DNA of 64,000 bases from assembly GCA_018268955.1 (NCBI GenBank), contig JAFDVO010000013.1, positions 87,612 through 151,611 on the forward strand, in the 5' to 3' direction. The notes under the pieces were generated by a model, which was not told the DNA's origin, ran no database searches, and saw nothing but the letters and a program-made list of their open reading frames with translations. This document shows, piece by piece, positions 8,619 through 17,799 of the stretch. A program made the position numbers and the translations under genes. The DNA is from Acidobacteriota bacterium (GTDB taxonomy: Bacteria; Acidobacteriota; Vicinamibacteria; Vicinamibacterales; CAVVIG01). Within the stretch, counting starts at the first letter, position 1, and each line of letters starts with the position of its first letter.

Positions 8619-9911
8619 TCAACCCGATGTGGGGCGCGCCGTCGCCACGCGTGGCGTGTTCACCCTGACGGCCTGATCGACCGTTGTCAGTCGTGCGAAA
8701 CGCATGAGCGCCTCTTCCAAATCCCCTGCCACCACGGACCAGTCGTACCGTGCGAGCACGAGCTCACGCGCAGCCTGCTCCAGCGCGCGTCGTCGGTCCA
8801 CGTCGCGCAGCAGGCGGACGACGCCGCGTGCGAACGCGCGGGGCTCGTCCGCGAGCAGCAGGTGTTCACCGGCGGTGACCGGAAGGCCCTCCGCGCCGAC
8901 GGTCGTGGAGACGACCGCCTTGCCCATGGCCATCGCCTCGAAGATCTTCAGCCGCGTACCGCCGCCAATGCGGAGCGGGACGATGTAGACGGCTGCGTCG
9001 CGCATGAAGGGCCGGACGTCAGGGACCCGCCCGGTCACCTGCACGCCAGCGCCGTCTGCGAGACGCTGGACCGCGGGCGTGGGTGCACGCCCGACGATCT
9101 CGAGGCGGACCTCAGGTTCCTCCGCGCGGATCAGCGGGAGGATCTCCTTGCAGAAGAACTGCATCGCGTCTTCGTTCGGCAGCCAGTCCATGGAACCGGT
9201 GAAGACCAGCGTCCGCGAGGTCGCCGGGCTCGCGCCGGCCTCGCGGGCCGGCGGAGCAAAGTACTCGGTGTCCACGCCCGTCGGCACCACATGGATCGGG
9301 TGGCGTGCCGCGCCCGCGTACAGGCGCTCGAAGGTCTCGCGATCGGCATCGGAGACCGCCAGGACACCGTCGAATCGGGCGAGCGCGTTCCGCTCGAATC
9401 GGAGCATGCGCCGGTGCTGCACCGCATAGAGCAGGCGCTTCACCGTGCCCGCCGCGGTCTCGGCGTGGCGCCGCCAGATCTCCGCCTCGACGTTGTGCGT
9501 GAAGAGCACCGCCGGGCAGGTGAGGCGCTCAGGCATGTTGACGATCGGCGGCAGGAAATCGCAGACGACCAGGTCGAACGCCGTGCGCGAGAGCACGTCG
9601 GCCACGGCGCGCCTGTAGGCAGACGATTCGTACTTCGCGACGGCGTACGGACGGGGATCGAGGAGGTGCCGCGCGGCATCGAGATAGAACCGCCACGTAC
9701 CCTTGGCCGCGTCGCGTCGTGGAACCGTGATCACCTCACTCGCGACCTCCCGCATCCCCTCCACGTCGTCTGGCGAATGCCCCGGATCGGCGTAGGAGAG
9801 GAACGTGATGGCGTGGTGGCGTGCGAGCTGCCGCATGAGGTGCCACGTGCGGAGCTTGCCGCCCTTGTCCAGCGGCAGGAGCAGATCGGATTTGAGCCAG
9901 AGAATGCGCAT
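8619..9911 (-). CDS. Family 4 glycosyltransferase
   Basis: A 430-residue GT-B glycosyltransferase. The N-terminal domain starts MRILWLKSDLLLPLDKGGK, the layout of the group found with exosortase-type exopolysaccharide loci. The C-terminal domain carries FTGSMDWLPN, the GGGTRLKIFEAMAMGKAVV region with the E-x7-E-like nucleotide-sugar binding element, and GAEGL. No signal peptide or membrane segment is present; it works at the cytoplasmic face on a lipid-linked chain. It sits three bases after an asnB-type gene on the same strand, so the two are cotranscribed. Donor and acceptor are unknown. Confidence 0.87.
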   Translation of the reverse strand: MRILWLKSDLLLPLDKGGKLRTWHLMRQLARHHAITFLSYADPGHSPDDVEGMREVASEVITVPRRDAAKGTWRFYLDAARHLLDPRPYAVAKYESSAYRRAVADVLSRTAFDLVVCDFLPPIVNMPERLTCPAVLFTHNVEAEIWRRHAETAAGTVKRLLYAVQHRRMLRFERNALARFDGVLAVSDADRETFERLYAGAARHPIHVVPTGVDTEYFAPPAREAGASPATSRTLVFTGSMDWLPNEDAMQFFCKEILPLIRAEEPEVRLEIVGRAPTPAVQRLADGAGVQVTGRVPDVRPFMRDAAVYIVPLRIGGGTRLKIFEAMAMGKAVVSTTVGAEGLPVTAGEHLLLADEPRAFARGVVRLLRDVDRRRALEQAARELVLARYDWSVVAGDLEEALMRFARLTTVDQAVRVNTPRVATARPTSG

Positions 9912-9914
9912 GCG

Positions 9915-11921
9915 TCAGGCCGCCGGTTGGTCAGCCGCCGCGCCTGCGGCGACGTCCGCCTCGTGCGCGGGCCGTGCGAGCGCGGGGGACGGAGCCGAGA
10001 GGCTCTGGATGCCGCTGCCGTCGATGAACGTGCGGAACCAGAGCTCGAGGTTGAGGAGCATCCAGATGCGATCCCACCCGTCCGTGCTGGCGCTCGCGTG
10101 ATCCTCGAGCAGCCGTTCGACGGCACGCGGCTCGATCACGCCGCGCTCGCGGGTGCGGCGGTCGAGCAGCACGTCCCGGATCGGTCCGAGCCAGCGCTCG
10201 CGCGTCCAGCGGGAGAACGGCACCGGAAAGCCCATTTTCGGTCGCGTGAGGATCGCCTCCGGGAGCACGCCCTTCATCGCTTCGCGGAGCACGCGCTTGG
10301 TGGTCCACCGCGAGAGCTTCCAGCTGTCCGGCAGCGTCCACGCATACTCCACGAGCTTGTGGTCGAGGAACGGCACGCGGCTCTCGATGGATGCGGCCAT
10401 GCTCATCTGGTCCTGCTTCATCAGCAGTTCGACCAGGTAGGTCTTCATGTCGGCATAGAGCAGGCGCGTCAGGAGGCTGCTGCCAGCAGGTGGCTTCTCG
10501 AAGCGTGCGATCGATTCGCCGTACGCGCGTGCGTCGATGCCGGACTGGAGTCCTGCCGCGAGCAGCGCGCGCTGATCCCCAAGGCGAATGGCCGCGAAGT
10601 TGTCGAGGAACATCGCCGCGGGCGTCCGGTCCATCGCCAGGAAGGACCGTGTGGCGAGCCGCCGCGCGCGCGGGGGCAGCGTGGGCAGGAGGGCATTGGC
10701 AACGGCTCCGCGCAGGGCCTTCGGCAGCATGCGCTGATAGACGGTGCCGGCCCGCCAGTTGAGGGCGATGCGCGGGTACTTGCCGTAGCCGGCCAGCAAC
10801 TCGTCGCTGCCCTCGCCGGTCAGCACGACCGTGACATGCTCGCGCGCGAGCTTGGAGACAAAGTAGAGCGGGACGCTCGACGGGTGGGCGATCGGCTCGT
10901 CCTCGTGCCAGATCAGGCGTGGCAGCGCGCCGAAGAAGTCCTCATCATCGATCACGATCTCGTGCGGCTCGGCACCGATGGCACGGGCCACGTCGCGGGC
11001 GTAGCCAAGCTCGTTGAACGCCTGTTCCTCGAAGCCGACCGAGAAGGTCTTGATCGGACGGCCGACCTGCCGCGCCATCAACGCGGCAATCGCGCTGCTG
11101 TCGATGCCACCGGAGAGGAACATCCCGAGCGGCACATCAGCCATCAGCCGGAGGCGAACCGCTTCTTCCAGCAGTTCGCGGAAGCGCACGACCGGATCGG
11201 CACCGGCGGCGAGGTCGCCGCTGGCACGGATGCCATTCCGCCGTCCCGCGGGCACGTCCCACCACTCCTGCACGGTCGCGCGCCCCTGCTCGAAGACGAG
11301 GCGATGGCCGGGCAGCAGCTTCCGGATGCCCACGAACATCGTGTCCTCGCCAGACACATAGCGCGTGCTCAGGAGTTCCGGTAGCGCTGCGAGGTTGGGC
11401 GACGTCGTCACCAGCCCGCTGGCGAGCAGCGCCTTGATCTCCGACGCAAACAGGAGGGTGCTCCCGACCTGTGCCCAGTACAACGGCTTTACGCCGAGCC
11501 GGTCGCGCACGAGAAGGAGGCGTCCGCGACGGCTGTCCCAGAGCGCGAACGCGAACATGCCGCGGAAGCGCTCGACGCACGCGTCGCCCCACTGCTCGTA
11601 CGCGTGGACGATGGTCTCCGTGTCGGACCGGGTCCGGTAGCGATGGCCGTGCGACTCCAGCTCGCGACGCACCTCGGCGTGGTTGTAGATCTCGCCGTTG
11701 TAGACGACCTGGACGCGTCCGTTCTCGTTCGCGAGCGGCTGGTGCCCGCTCGAGAGGTCGACGATGCTGAGGCGCCGGTGCGCCAGCGCCGCCCGCGCGT
11801 CGACGAACAGCCCGGCTTCATCCGGCCCACGATGCGTGAGGATGTCGCGCATGCGGATGGCGGTGTCCGGCGCGTCGGCGGGGAGCCCGTCGAACGACAC
11901 GAAACCAGCAATGCCGCACAT
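9915..11921 (-). CDS. asnB: Asparagine synthase (glutamine-hydrolysing) type amidotransferase 1
   Basis: A 668-residue AsnB-type enzyme. The start Met-Cys-Gly-Ile-Ala-Gly-Phe exposes Cys2, the glutaminase nucleophile, which fixes the start at 11921. The glutaminase domain spans about residues 2-210 (RLSIVDLSSGHQPL, NGEIYNH). The synthetase domain has the pyrophosphate loop SGGIDSS near 278 and continues to the C-terminus (RPKMGFPVPF). In exopolysaccharide loci such proteins are thought to amidate sugar carboxyl groups rather than make free asparagine; this is inference. Its ATG overlaps the stop of the next amidotransferase gene upstream (TGATG), so both are translated as a unit. A short Ala/Pro-rich tail is extra compared with its neighbours. 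Confidence 0.9.
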   Translation of the reverse strand: MCGIAGFVSFDGLPADAPDTAIRMRDILTHRGPDEAGLFVDARAALAHRRLSIVDLSSGHQPLANENGRVQVVYNGEIYNHAEVRRELESHGHRYRTRSDTETIVHAYEQWGDACVERFRGMFAFALWDSRRGRLLLVRDRLGVKPLYWAQVGSTLLFASEIKALLASGLVTTSPNLAALPELLSTRYVSGEDTMFVGIRKLLPGHRLVFEQGRATVQEWWDVPAGRRNGIRASGDLAAGADPVVRFRELLEEAVRLRLMADVPLGMFLSGGIDSSAIAALMARQVGRPIKTFSVGFEEQAFNELGYARDVARAIGAEPHEIVIDDEDFFGALPRLIWHEDEPIAHPSSVPLYFVSKLAREHVTVVLTGEGSDELLAGYGKYPRIALNWRAGTVYQRMLPKALRGAVANALLPTLPPRARRLATRSFLAMDRTPAAMFLDNFAAIRLGDQRALLAAGLQSGIDARAYGESIARFEKPPAGSSLLTRLLYADMKTYLVELLMKQDQMSMAASIESRVPFLDHKLVEYAWTLPDSWKLSRWTTKRVLREAMKGVLPEAILTRPKMGFPVPFSRWTRERWLGPIRDVLLDRRTRERGVIEPRAVERLLEDHASASTDGWDRIWMLLNLELWFRTFIDGSGIQSLSAPSPALARPAHEADVAAGAAADQPAA

Positions 11922-13831
11922 CAGGCCGCCACCTCCGCGGCGCGGCGCCGCGTCATCGTGCCTTCTGCGCACTCACGGAACCACAGCTCCAGCATCAGGA
12001 GGCTCCAGAGGCGATGACGATGGTCCTTCGCCCCGGATTGATGTTCGCGCCAGATCCGCTCGACAGCGGTCACGTCGAGCAGCCCGCGGTTGCGCATCCG
12101 CCCGTCGAAGAACAGGTCGCCGGCCAGCGGCTTCAGTGCGGTTCGCAGCCAGTAGCCGATTGGGGCCTCGAACCCGTGCTTGGGGCGGTTCACGATCGGC
12201 GCGGGCACGTACCGCTCCAGCAGCCGCCGCAGCAGGTACTTGCCCTGCCCCTGACGGACCTTGAGCGCGCCGGGTACACGCGCCGCGAACTCGAGGAGGC
12301 GATGGTCGAGCAGGGGTTCGCGTGCCTCGAGCGACACGGCCATGCTCGTGCGGTCAACCTTCGTCATGATGTCGTCGATGAGATAGGTGTTCGCGTCGAC
12401 GTAGAGGGCCCGGTCCAGTGCGTCTGGCGATGGGCAGTCCTCGTACGCCGCCCTGAACCCGCGGAACGGGTCGGCGTCGCGGGTCTCGGCAGCGAAGGCC
12501 GGCGTGTACAACGCGGCCCGATCGCCATCCTCGAAGAACGAGTACGCGTGCTTCCGTGCGCAGGCGTCCGCCGGCGTCAGCGCGAGATGGCGGAGGGAAC
12601 GGACGCCCTTCATGCGCAGGGGCAGGTACCGGCCCATCAGGCCCGCCGCCCGCGCAGCGGGTGCTCCCAGGCCCTCGCGCACGCGCGCCTCCCAGAGCTC
12701 CACGCGATGGCGTGCGTAGCCAGCCCACAGTTCGTCGCCGCCGTCGCCCGACAACGCCACCGTGACGTGCCGTCGCGCGGCTTCGGACACGTAGTAGGTC
12801 GGCACCATCGATGAGTCCGCGAAGGGCTCATCGAAGTGCCACGCGAGCCGCGGCAGCAGGTCCGCCACCCGCGGCGAGACGACGTGCTCGTGCTGCTCCG
12901 TGCCGAGGTGCGTGGCGACGATGCGGGCGTGCTGAAGTTCGTTGTAGGCGTGCTCGTCGAAGCCGACGGACGTGGTCACAACCCGCCCGCGGTTCAGTCG
13001 GGCCATGACGGCGACCACCAGGCTGGAATCGATGCCGCCGGACAGGAAGGCGCCGAGCGGTACGTCGCTCATCAGCCGCAGTTCGACCGACTCGGTGACC
13101 ACCTCTTCGAGCCGATCGAGCAGTACCGGTTCGGTGTCGGTCCACGCGTCCCCGTCGAACGGCAACGTCCAGTACCGCCGCAGGCGGGCGTGGCCCCCCT
13201 CGACGACGAGCATGTGCGCGGCCGGCAGCTTCGCGATGTGCCGGTAGATGCTGACCGGCGAGGGGATGTACTGGAACGCGAGAAACGCGTCGATCGCCTC
13301 CGGATCCCACTCACGCCGGACCGCCGGATGCTGGAGCAGCGCCTTCAGCTCGGATCCGAACACCAGTGTCGACCCGTCAAGGTGGTAGAAGAGCGGCTTC
13401 ACGCCCAGCCGGTCGCGGACGAGGAGCACACGGCCGGCCCGGCTGTCCCAGATGACGAACGCGAACATGCCGCGGAAGTCGCGGACGCAGTCATCGCCCC
13501 ACTGCTCGTACGCGTGGATGATCGTCTCGGTGTCGGACTGCGTGCGGTAACGGTGGCCGAGGCTCTCGAGCCGCCGGCGGATCTCCGCGTGGTTGTAGAT
13601 CTCGCCGTTGAACACGACCCACACGGAGCCGTCCTCGTTGCACATCGGCTGCTGGCCGTTGCCAAGGTCGACGATGCTGAGGCGCCGGTGGGCGAGGGCC
13701 GCGAACTGGTCGCAGTGCAGGCCCGCCTCGTCAGGACCGCGGTGGGTGAGCACGTCGCGCATGCTCGTCGCAATGGCGGCGGCGCCTTCGGGAAGGCCGT
13801 CGAACGAGATGAATCCGGCGATGCCGCACAT
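11921..13831 (-). CDS. asnB: Asparagine synthase type amidotransferase 2
   Basis: A 636-residue paralogue of the preceding enzyme, starting Met-Cys-Gly-Ile-Ala-Gly-Phe with catalytic Cys2. Glutaminase signatures (RLSIVDLGNGQQPM, NGEIYNH, DTETIIHAYEQWG) fill the first third. The ATP-binding loop is SGGIDSS near residue 265, followed by LSGDGGDELWAGY, the usual aspartate/ATP site segment, and the C-terminal RPKHGFEAP. All catalytic residues are present. It begins two bases after the stop of the glycosyltransferase gene at 13834 and overlaps the next asnB gene by one base. The acceptor substrate is not known. Confidence 0.9.
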   Translation of the reverse strand: MCGIAGFISFDGLPEGAAAIATSMRDVLTHRGPDEAGLHCDQFAALAHRRLSIVDLGNGQQPMCNEDGSVWVVFNGEIYNHAEIRRRLESLGHRYRTQSDTETIIHAYEQWGDDCVRDFRGMFAFVIWDSRAGRVLLVRDRLGVKPLFYHLDGSTLVFGSELKALLQHPAVRREWDPEAIDAFLAFQYIPSPVSIYRHIAKLPAAHMLVVEGGHARLRRYWTLPFDGDAWTDTEPVLLDRLEEVVTESVELRLMSDVPLGAFLSGGIDSSLVVAVMARLNRGRVVTTSVGFDEHAYNELQHARIVATHLGTEQHEHVVSPRVADLLPRLAWHFDEPFADSSMVPTYYVSEAARRHVTVALSGDGGDELWAGYARHRVELWEARVREGLGAPAARAAGLMGRYLPLRMKGVRSLRHLALTPADACARKHAYSFFEDGDRAALYTPAFAAETRDADPFRGFRAAYEDCPSPDALDRALYVDANTYLIDDIMTKVDRTSMAVSLEAREPLLDHRLLEFAARVPGALKVRQGQGKYLLRRLLERYVPAPIVNRPKHGFEAPIGYWLRTALKPLAGDLFFDGRMRNRGLLDVTAVERIWREHQSGAKDHRHRLWSLLMLELWFRECAEGTMTRRRAAEVAA

Positions 13832-13833
13832 AG

Positions 13834-14982
13834 TCAGAGGGGCGCGTAACGAGATTCGACCGGCCGGACCGGCACGCGCCTGGCGACCTCGTCGAGATAG
13901 AGGTGTTCGAAGGCCGACACCATGCGGTCGAACGAGAACCGCCGGAGCACGAACTCCCGCCCGGCCGCGGCGATGCCGCGCGCGAGCTGAGGGTCGCTCA
14001 TGAGGCGGAGCATCTCTGTCGCGAGCGCGTGCGGGTCGCGTGGGGGCACCAGCAGCCCGGTGCGCTCGTGCTGCACGACCTCGAGGACCCCTCCCACTCG
14101 GCTCGCCACCACCGGCAGGCCCGCGGCCATCGCTTCGAGCAGGGCGTTGGGGAACGCTTCCGAATCCGAAGGCAGCACGCAGAGATCCGCTTCTCCCAGC
14201 CGCCGCGCCACGTCCTCGACGTGGCCCTCGAGCTGGAACGCATGGGCGACGCCGCGTTCGCGTGCGCGGGCCTCGAGCACTGGGCGCTCCGTGCCGCCCC
14301 CGATCAGCGTGAACCGCGCATCGGGGTAGCGCTGGAGGATGGCTGGCGCTGCGTCAATGAGGACATCCTGGCCCTTGCCTGGCCTGAGGTTCGCGACCAT
14401 CGCCACCTGCCGAAGCGCAGGGGGCAGGTCCCGCGCGATGAAGCGCGATCCGTCCAGGCCGTTGGGCACGACGGCAATGCGGTCGGCGGCGAGCCGCTCG
14501 CGGACGAGGCGTTCGGCAACCGCGTGTGCGTTGGCTACCACGCGATGGGCGCACGCGTACGAGGCGCGCTGCACGACAACTTGCGCACGGCTCTTGCCGG
14601 CCGCGAACTCACGACGGCTGCCGAGCCGGACCGGGACGCCGGCCGCAGCGGCCGACGGCAGGAAGAAGATGTTCGTGTAGAGATCCGACGTGTGCACGAG
14701 CGTGATGGACCGTTCGCGGCACCAGGCGCCGAACCGGCGCGCCTGGCGCAGCGTGTCGGTCCTCGCGAACCCGCGCAGCGGGAACGCGCCGATCGACGCG
14801 GCGGCCGACTCGACCTGTGGAAACCAGGCTCCGTCCGTGCTGAAGCACGCGACGTGCACCTGCCAGGACGTCGGATCGAGGCGACGGACCAGCTCGATCA
14901 TCTGCCGCTCGGTACCGCCCGGATGGAAGCTTTGAATTGCAATCGCAATCGGCAGAGGTCGGGCGATCGGCACGGTCCCCAT
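13834..14982 (-). CDS. Family 4 glycosyltransferase
   Basis: A 382-residue GT-B enzyme. From the ATG at 14982 it starts with a short lead and then IAIAIQSFHPGGTERQM, the typical N-terminal strand and glycine loop. The donor domain has VANLRPGKGQ, LIGGGTERPVLEARARE, the acidic SEAFPNALLEAMAAGLPVV (E-x7-E) and VGGVLEVV. No membrane segment is seen. The frame stays open upstream to 15174, but that part is basic, of low complexity and overlaps the next gene, so I exclude it. A perfect sigma-54-type site (14986-15001, minus) lies directly in front of this start, closer than expected. A 115-base gap separates it from the FkbM gene. Confidence 0.86.
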   Translation of the reverse strand: MGTVPIARPLPIAIAIQSFHPGGTERQMIELVRRLDPTSWQVHVACFSTDGAWFPQVESAAASIGAFPLRGFARTDTLRQARRFGAWCRERSITLVHTSDLYTNIFFLPSAAAAGVPVRLGSRREFAAGKSRAQVVVQRASYACAHRVVANAHAVAERLVRERLAADRIAVVPNGLDGSRFIARDLPPALRQVAMVANLRPGKGQDVLIDAAPAILQRYPDARFTLIGGGTERPVLEARARERGVAHAFQLEGHVEDVARRLGEADLCVLPSDSEAFPNALLEAMAAGLPVVASRVGGVLEVVQHERTGLLVPPRDPHALATEMLRLMSDPQLARGIAAAGREFVLRRFSFDRMVSAFEHLYLDEVARRVPVRPVESRYAPL

Positions 14983-14985
14983 CTG

Positions 14986-15001
14986 AGCAAGCGGGGTGCC
15001 A
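14986..15001 (-). promoter_or_regulatory. Perfect sigma-54 consensus match next to a glycosyltransferase start
   Basis: On the minus strand the sequence reads TGGCACCCCGCTTGCT, a full match to TGGCAC-N5-TTGCW. Its position is odd: transcription would begin about 12 bases past the -12 element, inside the first codons of the gene starting at 14982. Either translation starts a little later (for example GTG at 14973), or the match is chance. Confidence 0.35.
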
Positions 15002-15097
15002 CGGTTCAGCGCGTCGACACTCCGGAAATTCCGCTTTTCGCGACGCCGTGCACGCCACAGTGGAAAGGCTTTTCGCAGAAAGTGGTGGACGGGTGCG

Positions 15098-15883
15098 CTA
15101 TGTGCAGTAGAGGTGGCCGCGGATAGCGCCGGGCAACTGCTCCGGCCGCTGCAGGAGCGACTGGCTCTCGACATGGAGGATGTCGTACCCCGCCTCCCAG
15201 AGCAGGGCCGCGACAGCGCGCACGTTGTGGAGCTTGAGGGCCGCGTCGGCCCCGTGCAGCTCGATATAGAGACGCGGGTGGCGCCTGCTCATGAGGGTCC
15301 GCATTCCCTGCAGCACGTCGAGCTCCAGCCCTTCGACGTCGAGCTTCACGAAGTCCGGTTCGGGCAGGCCGGAGGCGACCTGCTGGTCGAGCGTATCGAC
15401 CTCGACCTCCACCGCCGCCACATGCGGTTCGTGCCGGATCTGATCGGCTATGCGTGCGTCGAGGGAGCCACGGGCGGTTTCGTCCGGCGGGAAGACGAGC
15501 GTGGCGCGCCCCGGCGCCGACCCGAGCGCCAGCTGCCGGAGGGTGACGTGACCGAATCCGTTGAGGCGGACGTTCTCCGCAATGCGCTGGGCATTGCGTG
15601 GGTTGGGCTCGAACGTGATCACGTGGCCACGCGGTCCGACGCGCCTCGCGAAGAAGAGCGTGAACACACCTTCGTACCCGCCGACGTCGTAGATCGTTTC
15701 GCCTTCGAGCGTGAGCTGCTCGAGGAACTCTTCTTCCGCCGAGCGCGCCCCGAGCCGGGGGACGAACCCGAGGCCGCCGCGGCGCTTGAGTCCACGGGCG
15801 AGGCCGTGGCGCACCGTGTACACGCGATGCGCGACAAGGGGCTGCAGTGAGGAGATGACGGCGCGTTTGAGCATCGGGTTCAT
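15098..15883 (-). CDS. FkbM-family methyltransferase
   Basis: A 261-residue SAM-dependent methyltransferase of the FkbM family, which often O-methylates sugars of surface glycans. SAM-binding motif I is YDVGGYEGVFTLFFA near residues 60-75, followed by ITFEPNPRNAQRI near 85-97. The typical FVKLDVEGLELDVLQG lies near 178-193. The C-terminal part (RLYIELHGAD, YDILHVES) is usual for the family. The ATG at 15883 overlaps the stop of the amidotransferase gene at 15880 by four bases (ATGA), which supports this start and coupled translation. The target hydroxyl is unknown. Confidence 0.87.
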   Translation of the reverse strand: MNPMLKRAVISSLQPLVAHRVYTVRHGLARGLKRRGGLGFVPRLGARSAEEEFLEQLTLEGETIYDVGGYEGVFTLFFARRVGPRGHVITFEPNPRNAQRIAENVRLNGFGHVTLRQLALGSAPGRATLVFPPDETARGSLDARIADQIRHEPHVAAVEVEVDTLDQQVASGLPEPDFVKLDVEGLELDVLQGMRTLMSRRHPRLYIELHGADAALKLHNVRAVAALLWEAGYDILHVESQSLLQRPEQLPGAIRGHLYCT

Positions 15884-17796
15884 CCTGCGATCGAGGCGGT
15901 CAGGCTCGCATGCCCGTGACCCTGATCGATGTAGTGGCAGTGCCAGCGTTCGAAGACGACGAGTTGCCAGAGGCGGAGCGAGTGATCGCGCCGGCCGGAG
16001 AGGTGCTCGTGCACCAGCCGCGTGACGAAGCGGGAATCGAAGTAGCCGCGCTGCTTCGCGCGCGCCGACAGCAGCGTGTCGGCAAACAGTTCCCGCAGCT
16101 GGCCGCGGAACCACACGCCGAGCGGCACGCCGAAACCCTGCTTGCGCCGGTCGACGAGGCCCGCTGGCAGCACCCGGGCCGCCACCTCCTTGAGGACGTG
16201 CTTGCGACGGCCCTCACGAATCTTGAGTGATGCCGGCAACGCCATCGCGAAGTCGATGACCGCGTTGTCAAGCAGCGGGACCCGGGATTCGATGGAGTGC
16301 GCCATGCTCATGCGGTCGACCTTGGTGAGCACGTCCTCAGGCAGGTACGTCTCCGTGTCGAAGCGCATCATCTGGCTGGGCCAGGGCAGCGAGGCGTAGC
16401 GGTCGAAATGCGCTGCAACCCGGACTTCAGGGTCCGGGTGCGCGAGTGCCGTCCGCAGATCCCCGGAGAGCAGCGCGGGCTTCTCATCTGCGCTGAAGTA
16501 CCGTACCGCGTCGATGTAGCGCGCGCGGTCGCTGCGGCCGACGTGCCTGAGGAAGTTCTTGCCACGCATCCCGTGTGGCATCCGCTCTGCCGTGAGCGCT
16601 GCGACACGCCGCAGCACCGGCGGTGCGTAGCGATCGAACGCCGTCACGCGCGGATGCGGCACGTAGCGGTCGTATCCGCCGAACAGCTCGTCGCCCCCGT
16701 CTCCGGAGAGCACGACGGTCACGTGCCGTCGCGCCAGTTCGGACACGTACCAGGTGGGAATCGCCGACGCGTCGGCGAACGGCTCGTCGAAGTGCCCAAT
16801 GAGCCGGTCGAGGATGTCGACCGCGTCGGGACGCACGACGAACTCGTGATGATCCGTGCCGACGTGTTCGGCCACCCGCCGCGCATGCTCCAGCTCGTCG
16901 AAGGCCGGCTCGTCGAAGCCGATGGAGAAGGTCTTCACCCTGGCCGACGAACGACGCGCCATCAGGGCGACGACCAGCGATGAGTCCACGCCGCCCGAGA
17001 GGAAGGCGCCGAGTGGCACCTCGCTCACCATATGAGCGGCCACGGCGTCCTCGAGCACCTGCTCGAGAGCGGTCACTGCGTCGCCTTCCGTGCCGTGGAA
17101 GGGTTCGTCGACCGGCGGCCGCCAGTACGGGCGCACGTCGGCGGAACCGTCCCGCCATACGAGGACGTGGCCCGGAGGCAGCTTCTCAATCCCCCTGAAG
17201 ATGGACGCATCGCGCGGCGTGTAAAGGAACGAGAGGTAGTGGTTCAGCGCATCCGCGTCCACCTCGCGGCCGACGTCCGGCAGCGTGAGCAGCGACTTCA
17301 GTTCGGAGCCAAAAGCCAGACCGCTCCGCGTCCTCGCGTAGTACAGCGGCTTGATGCCCACCCGATCGCGTGCGAGGACCAGCTCGCGCGTCCGCACGTT
17401 CCAGAGTGCGAATCCGAACATGCCGCGCAGCCGCGGAAGGGCATCGAGCCCCCACTGTTCGTACGCGTGCACGATCGTCTCGGTATCCGACGCGGTGGCG
17501 AAGTGATGGCCCAGCGACTCCAGTTCGCGTCGCAGCTCGCGGTAGTTGTAGATCTCGCCGTTGAAAACCAGCCAGAGGGTGCGGTCCTCGTTCGGCATCG
17601 GCTGGTGTCCGCCGGACAGGTCGATGATGCTGAGGCGGCGCATGCCGAGGGCGACGTCATCGCCCACCCAGACCCCTTCATCGTCCGGTCCGCGATGGCG
17701 AATCGCCGCGCACATCGCCCGGAGGCGCAGCTCCGCGCTGTCGGCGGTGTACCCGGACTGTTCGAACGCGTCCACGAACCCTGCAATGCCACACAT
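15880..17796 (-). CDS. asnB: Asparagine synthase type amidotransferase 3
   Basis: The third AsnB-type protein of the island, 638 residues, again starting Met-Cys-Gly-Ile-Ala-Gly-Phe. It carries MRRLSIIDLSGGHQPM, NGEIYNYRELR and DTETIVHAYEQWG in the glutaminase part, the ATP loop SGGVDSS near residue 260, LSGDGGDELFGGYDRY near 350, and RRKQGFGVPLGVWF near the end. It belongs to the same branch as the exosortase-locus AsnB proteins by layout. It is separated from the two other copies by a methyltransferase and a glycosyltransferase gene and lies three bases after the heparinase-like gene. All catalytic residues are intact. Confidence 0.9.
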   Translation of the reverse strand: MCGIAGFVDAFEQSGYTADSAELRLRAMCAAIRHRGPDDEGVWVGDDVALGMRRLSIIDLSGGHQPMPNEDRTLWLVFNGEIYNYRELRRELESLGHHFATASDTETIVHAYEQWGLDALPRLRGMFGFALWNVRTRELVLARDRVGIKPLYYARTRSGLAFGSELKSLLTLPDVGREVDADALNHYLSFLYTPRDASIFRGIEKLPPGHVLVWRDGSADVRPYWRPPVDEPFHGTEGDAVTALEQVLEDAVAAHMVSEVPLGAFLSGGVDSSLVVALMARRSSARVKTFSIGFDEPAFDELEHARRVAEHVGTDHHEFVVRPDAVDILDRLIGHFDEPFADASAIPTWYVSELARRHVTVVLSGDGGDELFGGYDRYVPHPRVTAFDRYAPPVLRRVAALTAERMPHGMRGKNFLRHVGRSDRARYIDAVRYFSADEKPALLSGDLRTALAHPDPEVRVAAHFDRYASLPWPSQMMRFDTETYLPEDVLTKVDRMSMAHSIESRVPLLDNAVIDFAMALPASLKIREGRRKHVLKEVAARVLPAGLVDRRKQGFGVPLGVWFRGQLRELFADTLLSARAKQRGYFDSRFVTRLVHEHLSGRRDHSLRLWQLVVFERWHCHYIDQGHGHASLTASIAG

Positions 17797-17799
17797 CGG

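Noticed and set aside
8607..11384. A very long open frame on the plus strand (over 900 codons) opposite the glycosyltransferase and asnB genes
   Set aside because: It is a shadow of GC-rich coding on the other strand: arginine-, histidine- and alanine-rich, no recognisable motif, and fully covered by well-supported genes.
14983..15174. N-terminal extension of the glycosyltransferase at 13834
   Set aside because: Basic, low-complexity sequence overlapping the 3' end of the FkbM gene; conserved sequence begins after 14982.
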